DNA of 64,000 nucleotides, taken from positions 558,001 through 622,000 of the forward strand of contig NZ_CP154631.1 in assembly GCF_039555755.1 (NCBI RefSeq). The letters run 5' to 3'. The notes beneath the pieces were generated by a model that saw only the letters and a list, made by a program, of their open reading frames with translations, searched no databases and was not told the DNA's origin. The first letter of the stretch is position 1; each line of letters begins with the position of its first letter. The position numbers and the translations under genes were made by a program. This DNA is from Pseudomonas sediminis (GTDB lineage Bacteria > Pseudomonadota > Gammaproteobacteria > Pseudomonadales > Pseudomonadaceae). Of this stretch, positions 9,560 to 19,924 are shown piece after piece.

Positions 9560-9763
9560 AGCCTGCCCGAGCCGTAAAATATGTCAAACAAATCTGCTCG
9601 ATATTTTCTGGTACCTCATTGTTGGCATATCAAGTAAACGCCCATAAAAAGGCGCTTAAAGGGAAATACAGGTAAACCACCTCCCGCTGATAAGTCCAAT
9701 ATTTAAAACACCCATATCTCGGTGGCTTCACGTCCTAGAGCGGCGCCCGCGAACAAAACCCTA

Positions 9764-9769
9764 TATAAT
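9764..9769 (+). promoter_or_regulatory. -10 box TATAAT for phnA-like gene
   Basis: A perfect TATAAT lies 34 bp upstream of the TTG start at 9803. No good -35 hexamer is visible at the right distance, so the promoter may be extended or activated. Confidence 0.45.
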
Positions 9770-9802
9770 CTGCGGTTTATTCCAGCTCACCGAGGACAAG
9801 CC

Positions 9803-10144
9803 TTGACCACTCTGCCGCCCTGCCCCAAATGCAACTCCGAATACACCTACGAAGACGGCACGCAGCTGGTCTGCCCCGAATGTGCCCACGAGTGGAAAGC
9901 CGGCGAGAGCGCCGAGAACAGCGATGACGCGCGCGTGATCAAGGACTCGGTCGGCAACCTGCTGCAGGACGGCGACACCATCACCGTGATCAAGGATCTC
10001 AAGGTCAAAGGCTCGTCGCTGGTGGTCAAGGTGGGTACCAAGGTGAAGAACATCCGCCTGGTCGACGGCGATCACGATATCGACTGCAAGATCGATGGCA
10101 TCGGTGCGATGAAGCTCAAGTCCGAGTTCGTCCGCAAGGTCTGA
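9803..10144 (+). CDS. yjdM: PhnA/YjdM family zinc-ribbon protein
   Basis: A 113-residue cytosolic protein, full length for the family. A N-terminal zinc ribbon [15 protein letters not shown]...VCPECAHEW gives two CxxC pairs at about 6-9 and 23-26; a small SH3-like C-terminal domain follows ([28 protein letters not shown]). Despite the old name alkylphosphonate uptake protein, no phosphonate role is shown by the sequence. I choose the TTG start at 9803, preceded by GAGGACAAGCC, because it puts the family's N-terminus at residue 1; a GTG 81 bp further upstream would add a non-conserved tail. Confidence 0.9.
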   Translation: MTTLPPCPKCNSEYTYEDGTQLVCPECAHEWKAGESAENSDDARVIKDSVGNLLQDGDTITVIKDLKVKGSSLVVKVGTKVKNIRLVDGDHDIDCKIDGIGAMKLKSEFVRKV

Positions 10145-10248
10145 TTTACACCTGCCCTGAGCAACTGGTGTCGATGCTGCTGGACGGAGGCTCGACACCA
10201 TTGCCGGCGATCCCACCCAGCGAGCGCGCCCAGGGACAGGGGCGCGTG

Positions 10249-11022
10249 CTACTGCACCGGCAGGAAATTCAGCAGGAACAGGCTCTGGGCGTAGTTGGCG
10301 CCCATCCGCCGGTAACGCTCTTCCAGCACATGGGTGAGCAGATCGAGGCGCGCCACCATCTTGCCGAACTCCACTGCATAGCTGAGGTTGTTGCCCTGCT
10401 CGGAGAACTCGTTGGATAGCAGCATCGGCTGGCCCGTAGCGTCACGCCGTTGCGAGAGCATCCAGCCGGCCTTCTCAAGATTGCGCGCGGCGTTGTGGAT
10501 GAACTGCGCATTGAAGCTGTCGGTCAGGTAGAACTCGGTGCGCCCACCGTGAGCCGTCACCAGCATGCTGCCAATGGCATAGGTGAAGGCCGCTACGCGG
10601 TCGCCCTGAAATGCCGGGCTCAGCGAATAATCCAGCGCCGCAACATCACGTCGGCCGCCCAAGGTTGGCCAGTCCTGGTTATGTTCGATGGCGTACTGGA
10701 TAGCGCGCTCGGCAGCAGCGGCGTCGGGCAGGGAATTCTTGCGCCATTCGCGTGGGTTACGTTGATACAGCTTGTTCATCAGCCTATAGAGGCTGTTGAG
10801 GTTGTTACGCATGGCCAGGGTAGCCATGCGATCAACGTCCGTCTGCAGCACCTCAGTGGGTTTGAGCGGATTGCGCGTGTGCAGGATGGAATCGTTATCC
10901 AGACGACCACTGCAGCCGCTGAGCAGCAACAGCACAGCCAGCACCGACAGCACTAACCGCGGCAAAAATACCGAGTTGTTGATTGGCCTGCCGTGTGCAG
11001 CAGACGCTGGCCTCGCTCCCAT
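10249..11022 (-). CDS. conserved lipoprotein of unknown function
   Basis: A 257-residue protein with a long basic N-terminus, a hydrophobic stretch and lipobox LLLLSGC (Cys at about 37), so it should be membrane-anchored in the periplasm. The mature part is helical and polar, with TEVLQTDVDRMATLAMRNNL, NPREWRKNSLPDAAAAERAI and EKAGWMLSQRRDATGQP. I do not recognise a named domain. The ATG at 11022 has AGGGAA upstream; a shorter start nearer the hydrophobic stretch is possible. It stands alone, convergent with the PhnA-like gene. Confidence 0.75.
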   Translation of the reverse strand: MGARPASAAHGRPINNSVFLPRLVLSVLAVLLLLSGCSGRLDNDSILHTRNPLKPTEVLQTDVDRMATLAMRNNLNSLYRLMNKLYQRNPREWRKNSLPDAAAAERAIQYAIEHNQDWPTLGGRRDVAALDYSLSPAFQGDRVAAFTYAIGSMLVTAHGGRTEFYLTDSFNAQFIHNAARNLEKAGWMLSQRRDATGQPMLLSNEFSEQGNNLSYAVEFGKMVARLDLLTHVLEERYRRMGANYAQSLFLLNFLPVQ

Positions 11023-11165
11023 GCAGAGGTTCCCTGGCTGGCACGCGCCCCAATGGCGCGCGCAACACTCAGAACCTCAGTAAAGCGCAAAAATTCCACG
11101 CTGCCTGTGCCCTGGCGCATAAATCGTGCCGATCAACGCACGACACGGCAGGAAAATGCGCCTGC

Positions 11166-12497
11166 TCAGGCCACATTAGCGGCCCATTGCTCCAACCGCG
11201 TGACGCTTGCGCGGTACGGCTTGAGGCTCTTGGCCAGGAGGATGATCGACGTCGACACTGCCAGGGTGGTGACGATCAGCAGCGAATAGCGCAGCGCGGC
11301 GTCATCGGCGAAGACGAAGTCGGTGACCAGCGCCACAGCGGTCGGCCCCACTCCCAGGCCGATCAGGGTGATGACGAACAGATAGATGGCCGACGCCTGG
11401 CCGCGCATCGAATTGGGCATGATTTCCTGGATCGCCGCTGGCGCCACGCCGAACGGCATGCTCAGGCAGAACACCGTGGGGGCCATCAGCACGCTGGCCC
11501 AGAATGCGCTGTCCACCAACGGATACAACACCACCATGGGCAAGGCACCCAGAGCCGCGTAAAGGCCGACACGCATGTTGGCATCGCTGCGCCCGCGCTT
11601 GGCCATCCAGTCAGCCAGTCGCCCACCGAAGACGATCCCCAGGCAACCGAACACCGCAACGATACTGCCGTAGACGATGCCGACCTGGCCGGCATCCCAA
11701 CCGTGGGTACGGATGAAGAAGGTCGGTATCCAGGCGGCGCTACCGTAACCGGCGAAGGCCAAACCGGCGAAGCCGAAGTTGTGCAGCAGCACGGTACGTC
11801 GATTGGCACGAATGTAGCGCCCCACTTCGCTGAGCGGCACCGCCACCCCAGCACCGGCGCCACGCCGAGCAGGCTCCTTGACCGCGAACATCAACAACGT
11901 GAAGAGCACGCCGGCACCGCCGAGAATGAGGAAGATAAGCTGCCAGGGACGCACCTCACCCAGCATCGGCAACGTAACGTCGCCCTGCGCCGAGGCGAAC
12001 TGAATGACCAGGCCGCCAACCAGAAAGGCCAGGCCCGAACCGAGGTAGACGCCCATGGAGTAGACGCTGATGGCCGTGGCCCGGCGCTCGGCGGGAAAGC
12101 TGTCGGCAATCAGCGAATAGGCCGCGGGCGACAACGCCGCCTCGCCCACACCCACGCCGATGCGGCACAGGAGGAACTGCCAGTACAGCTTGGCCATGCC
12201 GCAGGCGGCGGTAGCGGCGCTCCAGAACAGAATGCCGACCGCGATCAGCCCGCGCCGGCTGCGGGTATCGGCCACACGGCCCAGCGGAATGCCGCACACG
12301 GTATAGAACAGAGCGAACGACAGGCCCATCAGCAGGCTCATCTGCGTGTCATTGATCGCCAAATCGCGACGAATGGGCTCGACCAGCAAGTTGAGAATCT
12401 GCCGATCAACGAAGGACAGGACATACGCCACCATCAGGATGGCAACAGTGGTCCAGGCTCGGGCACTGGAGGGATAGCCGTTATTGTTGTTATGCAC
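11166..12497 (-). CDS. MFS transporter, Spinster-like
   Basis: A 443-residue inner membrane carrier with about twelve helices. N-terminal helix AWTTVAILMVAYVLSFVDRQ carries the VDRQ motif common in the Spinster-like and sugar-acid MFS groups. GRVADTRSRRG follows as the loop 2-3 motif, then RIGVGVGEAALSPAAYSLIA in helix 4 and GGRLADWMAKRG as the repeated loop in the second half. I prefer the GTG at 12497 (AGGAGA seven bases upstream) over the GTG at 12515. It is directly upstream of hemH on the same strand but separated by about 165 bp, so co-transcription is uncertain. Substrate unknown. Confidence 0.85.
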   Translation of the reverse strand: MHNNNNGYPSSARAWTTVAILMVAYVLSFVDRQILNLLVEPIRRDLAINDTQMSLLMGLSFALFYTVCGIPLGRVADTRSRRGLIAVGILFWSAATAACGMAKLYWQFLLCRIGVGVGEAALSPAAYSLIADSFPAERRATAISVYSMGVYLGSGLAFLVGGLVIQFASAQGDVTLPMLGEVRPWQLIFLILGGAGVLFTLLMFAVKEPARRGAGAGVAVPLSEVGRYIRANRRTVLLHNFGFAGLAFAGYGSAAWIPTFFIRTHGWDAGQVGIVYGSIVAVFGCLGIVFGGRLADWMAKRGRSDANMRVGLYAALGALPMVVLYPLVDSAFWASVLMAPTVFCLSMPFGVAPAAIQEIMPNSMRGQASAIYLFVITLIGLGVGPTAVALVTDFVFADDAALRYSLLIVTTLAVSTSIILLAKSLKPYRASVTRLEQWAANVA

Positions 12498-12660
12498 GGA
12501 CGCTCTCCTCGGCACCGCAGAACGCGATGCGCGACGGTTGAAAGAAGCGCCAGCTTAGGACGATATAAACGGCAGTGAGTATCGCTCGAAGGTGTTATCA
12601 GATCGGCGAATGCTTCATACCCGCCGAGGCGAATGGCTCGCCCCGACGGTCAACAGTCCC

Positions 12661-13683
12661 TCAGACCATAACGGGCGCGCGCTCGCACAACACCTTCAAT
12701 GCCGCCGCCCAGTCAGGATGATCGTTCAGGCAGGGGACCAGCTGCAGGCTTTCGCCACCGGCTTCGACGAACTGCTCGCGGCCACGGTCACCGATCTCCT
12801 CCAGGGTTTCGATGCAGTCGGCGACGAAGGCCGGACACATCACCAGCAGTTTCTTCACGCCCTGCGCCGCCAGCTCGTCGAGACGCGTCTCGGTGTAGGG
12901 CTCGATCCACTTGGCGCGCCCCAGGCGCGACTGGAAGCTCACCGACCACTGTTCCGGGCGCAGGCCCATGCGCTGAGCGAACAGCTCGGCGCTGCGCAGG
13001 CATTGCGCGCGGTAGCAGTTGGCGAGTACCGCGGGCGAAGCGCTGCGGCAGCAGTCGTCGCCTTTCAGGCAGTGACCGCTGGGATCGAGCTTGTGCAGGT
13101 GACGTTCCGGCAGGCCGTGGAAGCTCAGCAACAGGTGATCGAATTCCTGCTCCAGGTAAGGCTTGGCACTGGCGATCAGGGCGTCAAGATACTCCGGCTG
13201 ATCGTAGAACGGCGGCAGCGTGGACAGACGCATGTCCAGCCCACGCTCACGCACCACCCGCTTGACCTCCTCGATCACCGTGGTGGTGGTGCTGTCGGCA
13301 AACTGCGGATACAGCGGCGCCAGGGTCACCTCACGAATCCCCTGCGCGGCCAGACGCTGCAGGGTCGACTCGATGGAAGGCTCGCCATAACGCATGGCCA
13401 GTTCCACCGGGCCCTGGGTCCACTGAGCCTTCATCGCTTCCCGCAGACGGCGGCTGATCACTACCAGCGGCGAACCGTCTTCCCACCAGATCGAGGCATA
13501 GGCGTGCGCCGATGCCGCAGGACGCTTGATCAGAATCAGCGACACCAGCAAACGACGCAGCGGCCAGGGCAGGTCGATGACATAGGGATCCATCAGGAAC
13601 TGATTGAGGTAACGGCGAACATCGGCTACTTCGGTGGACGCGGGCGAACCCAGGTTAACCAGCAACAATGCGTGATCGGTCAT
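12661..13683 (-). CDS. hemH: ferrochelatase
   Basis: Inserts Fe(II) into protoporphyrin IX, the last step of protohaem synthesis, at the inner membrane. The 340-residue protein is full length. It has [20 protein letters not shown] at the N-terminus, [12 protein letters not shown] with the catalytic His in the middle and a [18 protein letters not shown] signature; [16 protein letters not shown] carries the conserved acidic helix. The segment between SFHGLP and SFQSR has four cysteines ([19 protein letters not shown]), seen in many proteobacterial enzymes. It sits 12 bp behind the TIGR01777 gene, so the two form one transcript. Confidence 0.96.
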   Translation of the reverse strand: MTDHALLLVNLGSPASTEVADVRRYLNQFLMDPYVIDLPWPLRRLLVSLILIKRPAASAHAYASIWWEDGSPLVVISRRLREAMKAQWTQGPVELAMRYGEPSIESTLQRLAAQGIREVTLAPLYPQFADSTTTTVIEEVKRVVRERGLDMRLSTLPPFYDQPEYLDALIASAKPYLEQEFDHLLLSFHGLPERHLHKLDPSGHCLKGDDCCRSASPAVLANCYRAQCLRSAELFAQRMGLRPEQWSVSFQSRLGRAKWIEPYTETRLDELAAQGVKKLLVMCPAFVADCIETLEEIGDRGREQFVEAGGESLQLVPCLNDHPDWAAALKVLCERAPVMV

Positions 13684-13695
13684 GCGAAATCCTAG

Positions 13696-14598
13696 CTATT
13701 GATGGCCCAGCAGATCGGCTAGTGCCACATCCAGATGGGTGAAACGAAAACTGAAACCTGCCTCCAGCAGACGTGTCGGCACGGCGCGCTGACCGCCCAG
13801 CAGCAGCTCGGACATCTCGCCGAGTGCAGCGCGCAGAACGAAGGCCGGCGCCGGGAAAATGGTCGGGCGGCTCAGCGCCTGGCCCAGCGCTTTGCTGAAC
13901 TCGGCATTACGCACCGGTAGCGGCGCGCAGGCATTATAAGGACCGCGAGAATCTCCGTGCTGTAAGAGAAAATCGATCAGGCCGATTTGATCGGCGATAT
14001 GAATCCAGGGCATCCACTGCCGGCCATCACCAATCCGGCCGCCAACACCAAGCTTGAACGGCAACAACAAACGCTTGAGCATGCCGCCGTCAGGGCTCAG
14101 CACCAGGCCGGTGCGCACCAGCACCACACGAACCCCCAACTCCTCGGCGCGTTGTGCAGTTTCTTCCCAGGCGCCACACAACTGGGCGGCGAAATCATCA
14201 GTGACCGGCGGCGTATCCTCACTCAGCTCACGTTCACCGCCGTTGCCGTACCATCCCACCGCCGAGCCCGACAACAACACCGCTGGACGCTGTGTACGCC
14301 CCTGCAGCCAGGCCAGCAACTGCTCGGTGACCCCGATACGGCTGGACCACAGCAGCGCCTTGCGCTTGCTGCTCCAGGGGCGGTCAGCAATGGGCGCGCC
14401 GGCCAGATTGATCACCGCATCCAGTGGTTCTTCACCCAGCTCTTCAAGCCGGGCAATGCCTCGAACATCGGCCCCGCAGAGACGCGCCACCTTGCTTGGC
14501 TCACGACTCCAGACAGTCAAGCGGTGGCCCTGCTCGCTCCAGTGCGCGCAGAGCGCTCGTCCGATCAGACCGGTGCCGCCGGTCAGCAGGATATGCAT
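13696..14598 (-). CDS. TIGR01777 family NAD-dependent epimerase-like protein
   Basis: A 300-residue extended SDR of the YfcH/SDR39U1 group. MHILLTGGTGLIGRALCAHW gives the N-terminal Rossmann TGGTGxIG, VINLAGAPIADRPWSSKRK is the family signature, and LSGSAVGWYGNGGERELSED follows; a C-terminal DUF1731-like piece ends RFTHLDVALADLLGH. No substrate is established for the family. The ATG at 14598 follows GAGGACGATGCC and starts at the Rossmann strand; the frame could start 12 codons earlier without a better site. Paired with hemH, and divergent from the renalase gene. Confidence 0.9.
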   Translation of the reverse strand: MHILLTGGTGLIGRALCAHWSEQGHRLTVWSREPSKVARLCGADVRGIARLEELGEEPLDAVINLAGAPIADRPWSSKRKALLWSSRIGVTEQLLAWLQGRTQRPAVLLSGSAVGWYGNGGERELSEDTPPVTDDFAAQLCGAWEETAQRAEELGVRVVLVRTGLVLSPDGGMLKRLLLPFKLGVGGRIGDGRQWMPWIHIADQIGLIDFLLQHGDSRGPYNACAPLPVRNAEFSKALGQALSRPTIFPAPAFVLRAALGEMSELLLGGQRAVPTRLLEAGFSFRFTHLDVALADLLGHQ

Positions 14599-14714
14599 GG
14601 CATCGTCCTCGCATGGCAATGGAAGAAACTTCACCTTTAGTCTGGTTCATGACGCGCATACCTGTCGCGTTTGTCCTAAACCTAAAGCAAGGGAGCGCCG
14701 CTTTCGGCGACAGC

Positions 14715-16003
<1,289 letters not shown>

Positions 16004-16075
16004 ACCCAGGGCGATGGCCTGTGATGCCCCCACGGGCAGACACCGCTTGCCCGCACAAGAAACCAACACCAAACC

Positions 16076-16150
16076 TATACAAATAATTTGACTTGTATAA
16101 CCACACACCTATGATAGACACAAGTTGTACATGGATTGCTTCATGTACAA
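16076..16150 (+). promoter_or_regulatory. promoter with two perfect TGTAYA inverted repeats
   Basis: TATACAA (16076-16082) and TTGTATA (16093-16099) form a perfect inverted repeat with 10 bases between them. It overlaps a sigma-70-type promoter: TTGACT (16088-16093), 16 bp spacer, TATGAT (16110-16115). A second perfect inverted repeat, TTGTACATG (16125-16133) and CATGTACAA (16142-16150) with an 8-bp spacer, covers the expected transcription start. Occupancy of either would block the promoter. It precedes the YbgA-LitR-photolyase operon, so the product of 17125 is the natural candidate repressor. Confidence 0.75.
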
Positions 16151-16169
16151 GGTCTAACGAGGTCAAGTT

Positions 16170-17120
16170 ATGCAAGCGAGCAAAGCCAAACTGGGTATCA
16201 GCGCCTGCCTGCTGGGCGCCGAAGTCCGCTATAACGGCGGCCACAAGCTGTCGCGCCTGTGCAGCCGCAGCCTCACTGAACACTTCGATTTCATCCCGGT
16301 TTGCCCCGAGGTCGGCATCGGCATGTCGATCCCGAGGGAACCGATTCGTCTGGTTGGCGACCCACATGCGCCGCGTGCTGTCGGCACCGTCGACCGCGCG
16401 CGCGACGTCACCGCTGCCCTGGCCGCCTACGGCGAGCGCATGGCCAACGAGCTGCAAGGCATCAGCGGCTACATCTTTATGCAGCAGTCGCCCTCCTGCG
16501 GCCTGGAGCGGGTCAAGGTCTACCAGGAAGGCGGACGCCCGAGCGAGCCGGGCCGCGGCATCTTCGCCGCCGCCTTCTGCGCGCGGCACCCGGATCTGCC
16601 GGTGGAAGAAGACGGTCGCCTCAACGACCCGGTCCTGCGCGAGAACTTCATCACCCGCGTATACGCCCACGCCGAATGGCAACGCCTGCTGCTGCAGGGG
16701 CTGACGCGCCGTTCACTGATCGCCTTCCACTCGCGCTACAAGTACCTGCTGATGGCCACCGATCCGGTGCGCTACAAGTCGCTCGGGCGCATGCTCGGCG
16801 ACCTCAGCCAGCACGACCTGGGCGAGTTGGCGCCGCGCTATTTCAGCGAACTGATGAGCGCGCTGAAGAAATGCGCCACCCGTGGCACCCACAGCAATGT
16901 GCTGCAGCACCTTAGCGGCTACCTCAAACGCACCCTGAGTGCCGACGAGAAGCAGGAGATGCAGCAACTGATCGGTCAATACCGCGAGGGTATCGTTCCG
17001 CTGGTGGTACCGCTGACGCTGCTCAAGCACCACTTCCGCCGTCACCCGGATCGCTACATCGCCGAGCAGGCGTATCTGCAGCCGCACCCCGAGCCACTCA
17101 GCCTGCGCAACGCGCTGTGA
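16170..17120 (+). CDS. YbgA-like DUF523-DUF1722 fusion protein
   Basis: A 316-residue cytosolic protein of two domains. Residues 1 to about 155 are DUF523: GISACLLGAEVRYNGGHK, PVCPEVGIGM and MQQSPSCGLERVKVY supply the three cysteines that hold an Fe-S cluster in the related desulfidase TudS. Residues about 190-310 are DUF1722 (YbgA): FHSRYKYLLMATDPVRYKSL, THSNVLQHLSGYLKR and PLVVPLTLLKHHFRRHPD. The function of the fused protein is not known, though DUF523 suggests sulphur removal from thiolated nucleobases. First gene of the light-response operon, 4 bp before the regulator. ATG at 16170 follows AACGAGGTCAAGTT. Confidence 0.9.
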   Translation: MQASKAKLGISACLLGAEVRYNGGHKLSRLCSRSLTEHFDFIPVCPEVGIGMSIPREPIRLVGDPHAPRAVGTVDRARDVTAALAAYGERMANELQGISGYIFMQQSPSCGLERVKVYQEGGRPSEPGRGIFAAAFCARHPDLPVEEDGRLNDPVLRENFITRVYAHAEWQRLLLQGLTRRSLIAFHSRYKYLLMATDPVRYKSLGRMLGDLSQHDLGELAPRYFSELMSALKKCATRGTHSNVLQHLSGYLKRTLSADEKQEMQQLIGQYREGIVPLVVPLTLLKHHFRRHPDRYIAEQAYLQPHPEPLSLRNAL

Positions 17121-17124
17121 TGCC

Positions 17125-18081
17125 ATGACCAGCGAAACCATCGCCGAAGAAGAAACCGGCCACGACTACCGCCAGGCGCTCGACGAGGGCTACCTGCCGA
17201 TCCGCGAGGTAGCCCGCAGCACCGGCATCAACGCCGTGACCCTGCGTGCCTGGGAACGCCGCTATGGCCTGATCGTGCCGTACCGCACACCCAAGGGGCA
17301 CCGCCTCTACTCGCCGGCCAACCTCGTGCGCATCAACGCCATTCTCGCCTGGCTGGCGCGCGGCGTTGCAGTCGGTCAGGTCAAGGCGCTGCTCGACCAT
17401 GAGCAGGTGCCGCAAGCCACTACTACCGATACCTGGTCACGTCAGCGCAACGAATTACTCGGCTGCATCGCCCAGCTCAACGAGCGACGCCTGGATGACC
17501 GCTTCAATTCGGCACTGGCGCTCTACCCGGCCAGCACCCTGGTGGAACAGCTGCTGTGGCCACTGCTGGGTGACTTGCGTCAGCGCTGGCAAGGCCAGTT
17601 CGGCGCACGTGCCGAGCAAGTGTTCTTCCTCTCCTGGCTGCGCAGCAAGCTGGCCACCCGTATCTACCACTGCAATCGCCAGGTTGGTGGCGCGCCGCTG
17701 CTGCTGATCAACCTCGGCGAGGCACCGATGGAGCCGGGCCTGTGGTTGTGCGCCTGGCTGGCCAGCGCCAGTGATTGCCCGGTAGAGGTCTTCGATTGGC
17801 CGCTACCGCCCAACGAACTGTTGACGGCGCTGGAGCACATCGCCCCGCGCGCCGTGCTGCTATACGCCGAAGAAGCCCTGGACGGTGCCCTGGTGCGCCG
17901 CCAGCTACCCCGGCTGGCCGAACAATGCCAAGTGCCGCTGTTGCTCGCTGGCCCCGCCGCCCACATTCACCGCGACTCGTTGACTGATCTGGAATCGGCC
18001 AGCGACCCGCTCAACGCGCACGCCTGGCTATTGCGCCGTGGCTTGCTCGGTGCCCAAGAGGTCCCCCCATGCAGCAACTGA
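17125..18081 (+). CDS. MerR family regulator, LitR/CarH-like class lacking the B12 motif
   Basis: A 318-residue transcription factor. Residues about 22-90 form a MerR winged helix: YLPIREVARSTGINAVTLRA with WERRYGL and PKGHRLYS. The C-terminal 200 residues correspond to the cobalamin-binding half of CarH/LitR light sensors (four-helix bundle, then NLGEAPMEPGLWLCAWLASA). The His of the family's ExHxxG cobalamin motif is not there (EAPMEPG), so B12 is probably not bound through it. This matches class II LitR of P. putida, which I recall works with a separate LOV photosensor. It overlaps the photolyase gene by 13 bp and probably represses this operon through the TGTAYA repeats. Confidence 0.85.
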   Translation: MTSETIAEEETGHDYRQALDEGYLPIREVARSTGINAVTLRAWERRYGLIVPYRTPKGHRLYSPANLVRINAILAWLARGVAVGQVKALLDHEQVPQATTTDTWSRQRNELLGCIAQLNERRLDDRFNSALALYPASTLVEQLLWPLLGDLRQRWQGQFGARAEQVFFLSWLRSKLATRIYHCNRQVGGAPLLLINLGEAPMEPGLWLCAWLASASDCPVEVFDWPLPPNELLTALEHIAPRAVLLYAEEALDGALVRRQLPRLAEQCQVPLLLAGPAAHIHRDSLTDLESASDPLNAHAWLLRRGLLGAQEVPPCSN

Positions 18082-19505
18082 TGTGGTTTCGCAGCGACCT
18101 GCGCACCCAGGACAACACCGCCCTGAACCACGCCATGAGCAGCGGCGCGACCATCGCCCTGTATCTCGTCACGCCCGGCCAGTGGCAGCGCCATGACGAC
18201 GCCGCGAGCAAGGTAGACTTCTGGCTGCGCAACCTGGCGCAGCTGAGCAAGGCCCTGGCGGCGCTCAATGTGCCGCTACTGGTACGTCACTGCCACGACT
18301 GGAGCGAGGCGCCGCTGCAGGTCGCCGAGGTCTGCCATGACCACGACATCAGCGCCGTGCACGTCAACGAGGAATACGGCATAAACGAAAGCCTGCGCGA
18401 TCAGCAGGTCTGCGCCTACCTCAGCCAGCAGGCCATTGCCTGGCACAGCCACCTCGATCAACTGTTGTTCAAACCTGGCAGCGTACTGACCCGCTCCGGC
18501 GGCTACTTCCAGGTCTACAGCCAGTTCCGCAAGGTGTGCTACGAGCGCCTGCACACAGCCCTGCCAGCCTTGATCGCCCCTCCGAAGGCACAAACGCCGC
18601 TGGCCATCAGCAGTGACGTCGTCCCCGAAACCGTAGAGGGTTTCGCTACACCCAGCGACAGCCTGCGCCTGCTCTGGCCCGCCGGAGAGAACACTGCGCT
18701 GCAGCGCCTGGAGCGCTTTGCCGACGAGCAGGTGGCCTACTACAAGGATGAACGCGACTTCCCCGCCAAACCTGGCACCAGCCAGCTGTCGGCCTATCTG
18801 GCCGCCGGCGTCGTATCGCCGCGGCAATGCCTGCATGCCGCACTCGCGGCCAATCAGGGTGAGTTCGACAGTGGCAACCCAGGCATCGTTACCTGGATCA
18901 ACGAACTGCTCTGGCGTGAGTTCTACAAGCACACACTGGTCGGCTATCCACGAGTATCGCGCCACCGTGCCTTCCGCCTGGAAACCGAGGCTGTGCCATG
19001 GCGCCACGCCCCCGAAGACCTGGCCGCCTGGCAAGAGGGCCGCACCGGCTTGCCGATCATCGATGCGGCCATGCGCCAACTGCTGGAAACCGGCTGGATG
19101 CACAACCGCCTGCGCATGATCGTCGCCATGTTCCTGACCAAGAACCTGCTGATCGACTGGCGCGAAGGCGAGCGTTTCTTCATGCGCCACCTGATCGACG
19201 GCGACCTGGCCGCGAACAACGGTGGCTGGCAGTGGAGCGCCTCCACGGGCACCGACGCAGCGCCCTACTTCCGCATTTTCAACCCGATCAGCCAGTCGCA
19301 GAAATTCGATCCCGATGGCCAGTTCATTCGCCAATGGGTGCCGGAACTGGCCGGGCTGAACAAGCGTGATATTCATGACCCGTCCGCACTCGGCGGCCTG
19401 TTCGCGCCCGCCGGCTACCCTCGCCCGATCGTCGATCTGGCGCGCTCACGTGAACGCGCCCTGGCCGCGTTCAAGAACCTCTCTGCGCGGGAGGTTCCGG
19501 CATGA
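18069..19505 (+). CDS. phrB: deoxyribodipyrimidine photolyase (CPD class I)
   Basis: A 478-residue flavoenzyme that splits cyclobutane pyrimidine dimers using blue light. N-terminal antenna domain: LMWFRSDLRTQDNTALNHAM. C-terminal FAD domain: TSQLSAYLAAGVVSPRQCL, WINELLWREFYKHTL, the catalytic-core MHNRLRMIVAMFLTKNLLID, and GDLAANNGGWQWSASTGTDA followed by APYFRIFNP, the photolyase signature. The length equals that of the E. coli enzyme. ATG at 18069 lies within the end of the regulator gene, showing translational coupling. It is the functional centre of the light-response cluster. Confidence 0.97.
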   Translation: MQQLMWFRSDLRTQDNTALNHAMSSGATIALYLVTPGQWQRHDDAASKVDFWLRNLAQLSKALAALNVPLLVRHCHDWSEAPLQVAEVCHDHDISAVHVNEEYGINESLRDQQVCAYLSQQAIAWHSHLDQLLFKPGSVLTRSGGYFQVYSQFRKVCYERLHTALPALIAPPKAQTPLAISSDVVPETVEGFATPSDSLRLLWPAGENTALQRLERFADEQVAYYKDERDFPAKPGTSQLSAYLAAGVVSPRQCLHAALAANQGEFDSGNPGIVTWINELLWREFYKHTLVGYPRVSRHRAFRLETEAVPWRHAPEDLAAWQEGRTGLPIIDAAMRQLLETGWMHNRLRMIVAMFLTKNLLIDWREGERFFMRHLIDGDLAANNGGWQWSASTGTDAAPYFRIFNPISQSQKFDPDGQFIRQWVPELAGLNKRDIHDPSALGGLFAPAGYPRPIVDLARSRERALAAFKNLSAREVPA

Positions 19506-19924
19506 GTGCATTTCTTCACGACTTCGCCGAGCGTTTCGCCGCGCTGAACAAGGACAACCTCAATCTGCTCGGCGAGCTGTACAGCGACGATGTGCTGTTT
19601 CGCGACCCGCTGCATGAAGTGCATGGGCTGACGGCGCTGCGCCGCTATTTCGCCGAACTCTACGCCAACGTCGAAGCGCTGCGTTTCGAGTTCCATGGTT
19701 TCGATCAGGTCGCCGACGGTGAAGGCTACCTGCGCTGGACCATGCGTTATCGCCACCCACGCCTACGTGGCGGCGAGGAAATCGTCGTAGAGGGCTGCTC
19801 GCATCTGCTCTGGCGTGAGCGCGTTTATCAACACCGTGACTACTTCGATGCTGGCGCACTGCTCTATGAACATCTGCCAGTGCTCGGCAGCGTGATCGCC
19901 TGGTTGAAGCGGAGGCTGGCATGA
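19502..19924 (+). CDS. NTF2/SnoaL-like domain protein
   Basis: A 140-residue protein predicted to fold as an NTF2-like cone: DFAERFAALNKDNLNLLGEL, YSDDVLFRDPLHEVHGLTAL, then strands RFEFHGFDQVADGEGYLRWT and EIVVEGCSHLLW. Such proteins act as small ligand-binding or isomerase-like modules; the substrate is unknown. ATG overlaps the photolyase stop and its own stop overlaps the next SDR start, four bases each. This gene is a regular member of the photolyase - SDR - amine oxidase - DUF1365 - Cfa cluster in pseudomonads. Confidence 0.85.
   Translation: MSAFLHDFAERFAALNKDNLNLLGELYSDDVLFRDPLHEVHGLTALRRYFAELYANVEALRFEFHGFDQVADGEGYLRWTMRYRHPRLRGGEEIVVEGCSHLLWRERVYQHRDYFDAGALLYEHLPVLGSVIAWLKRRLA

Noticed and set aside
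9360..9587. 75-codon minus-strand ORF upstream of the PuuD-like gene
   Set aside because: It overlaps the structured leader and has no ribosome site or family pattern; the palindromes explain this stretch better.
10983..12578. 531-codon plus-strand frame over the MFS gene
   Set aside because: Antisense to a clear 12-helix transporter; composition rich in His, Gln, Arg and Gly is typical of a shadow frame, without any motif.
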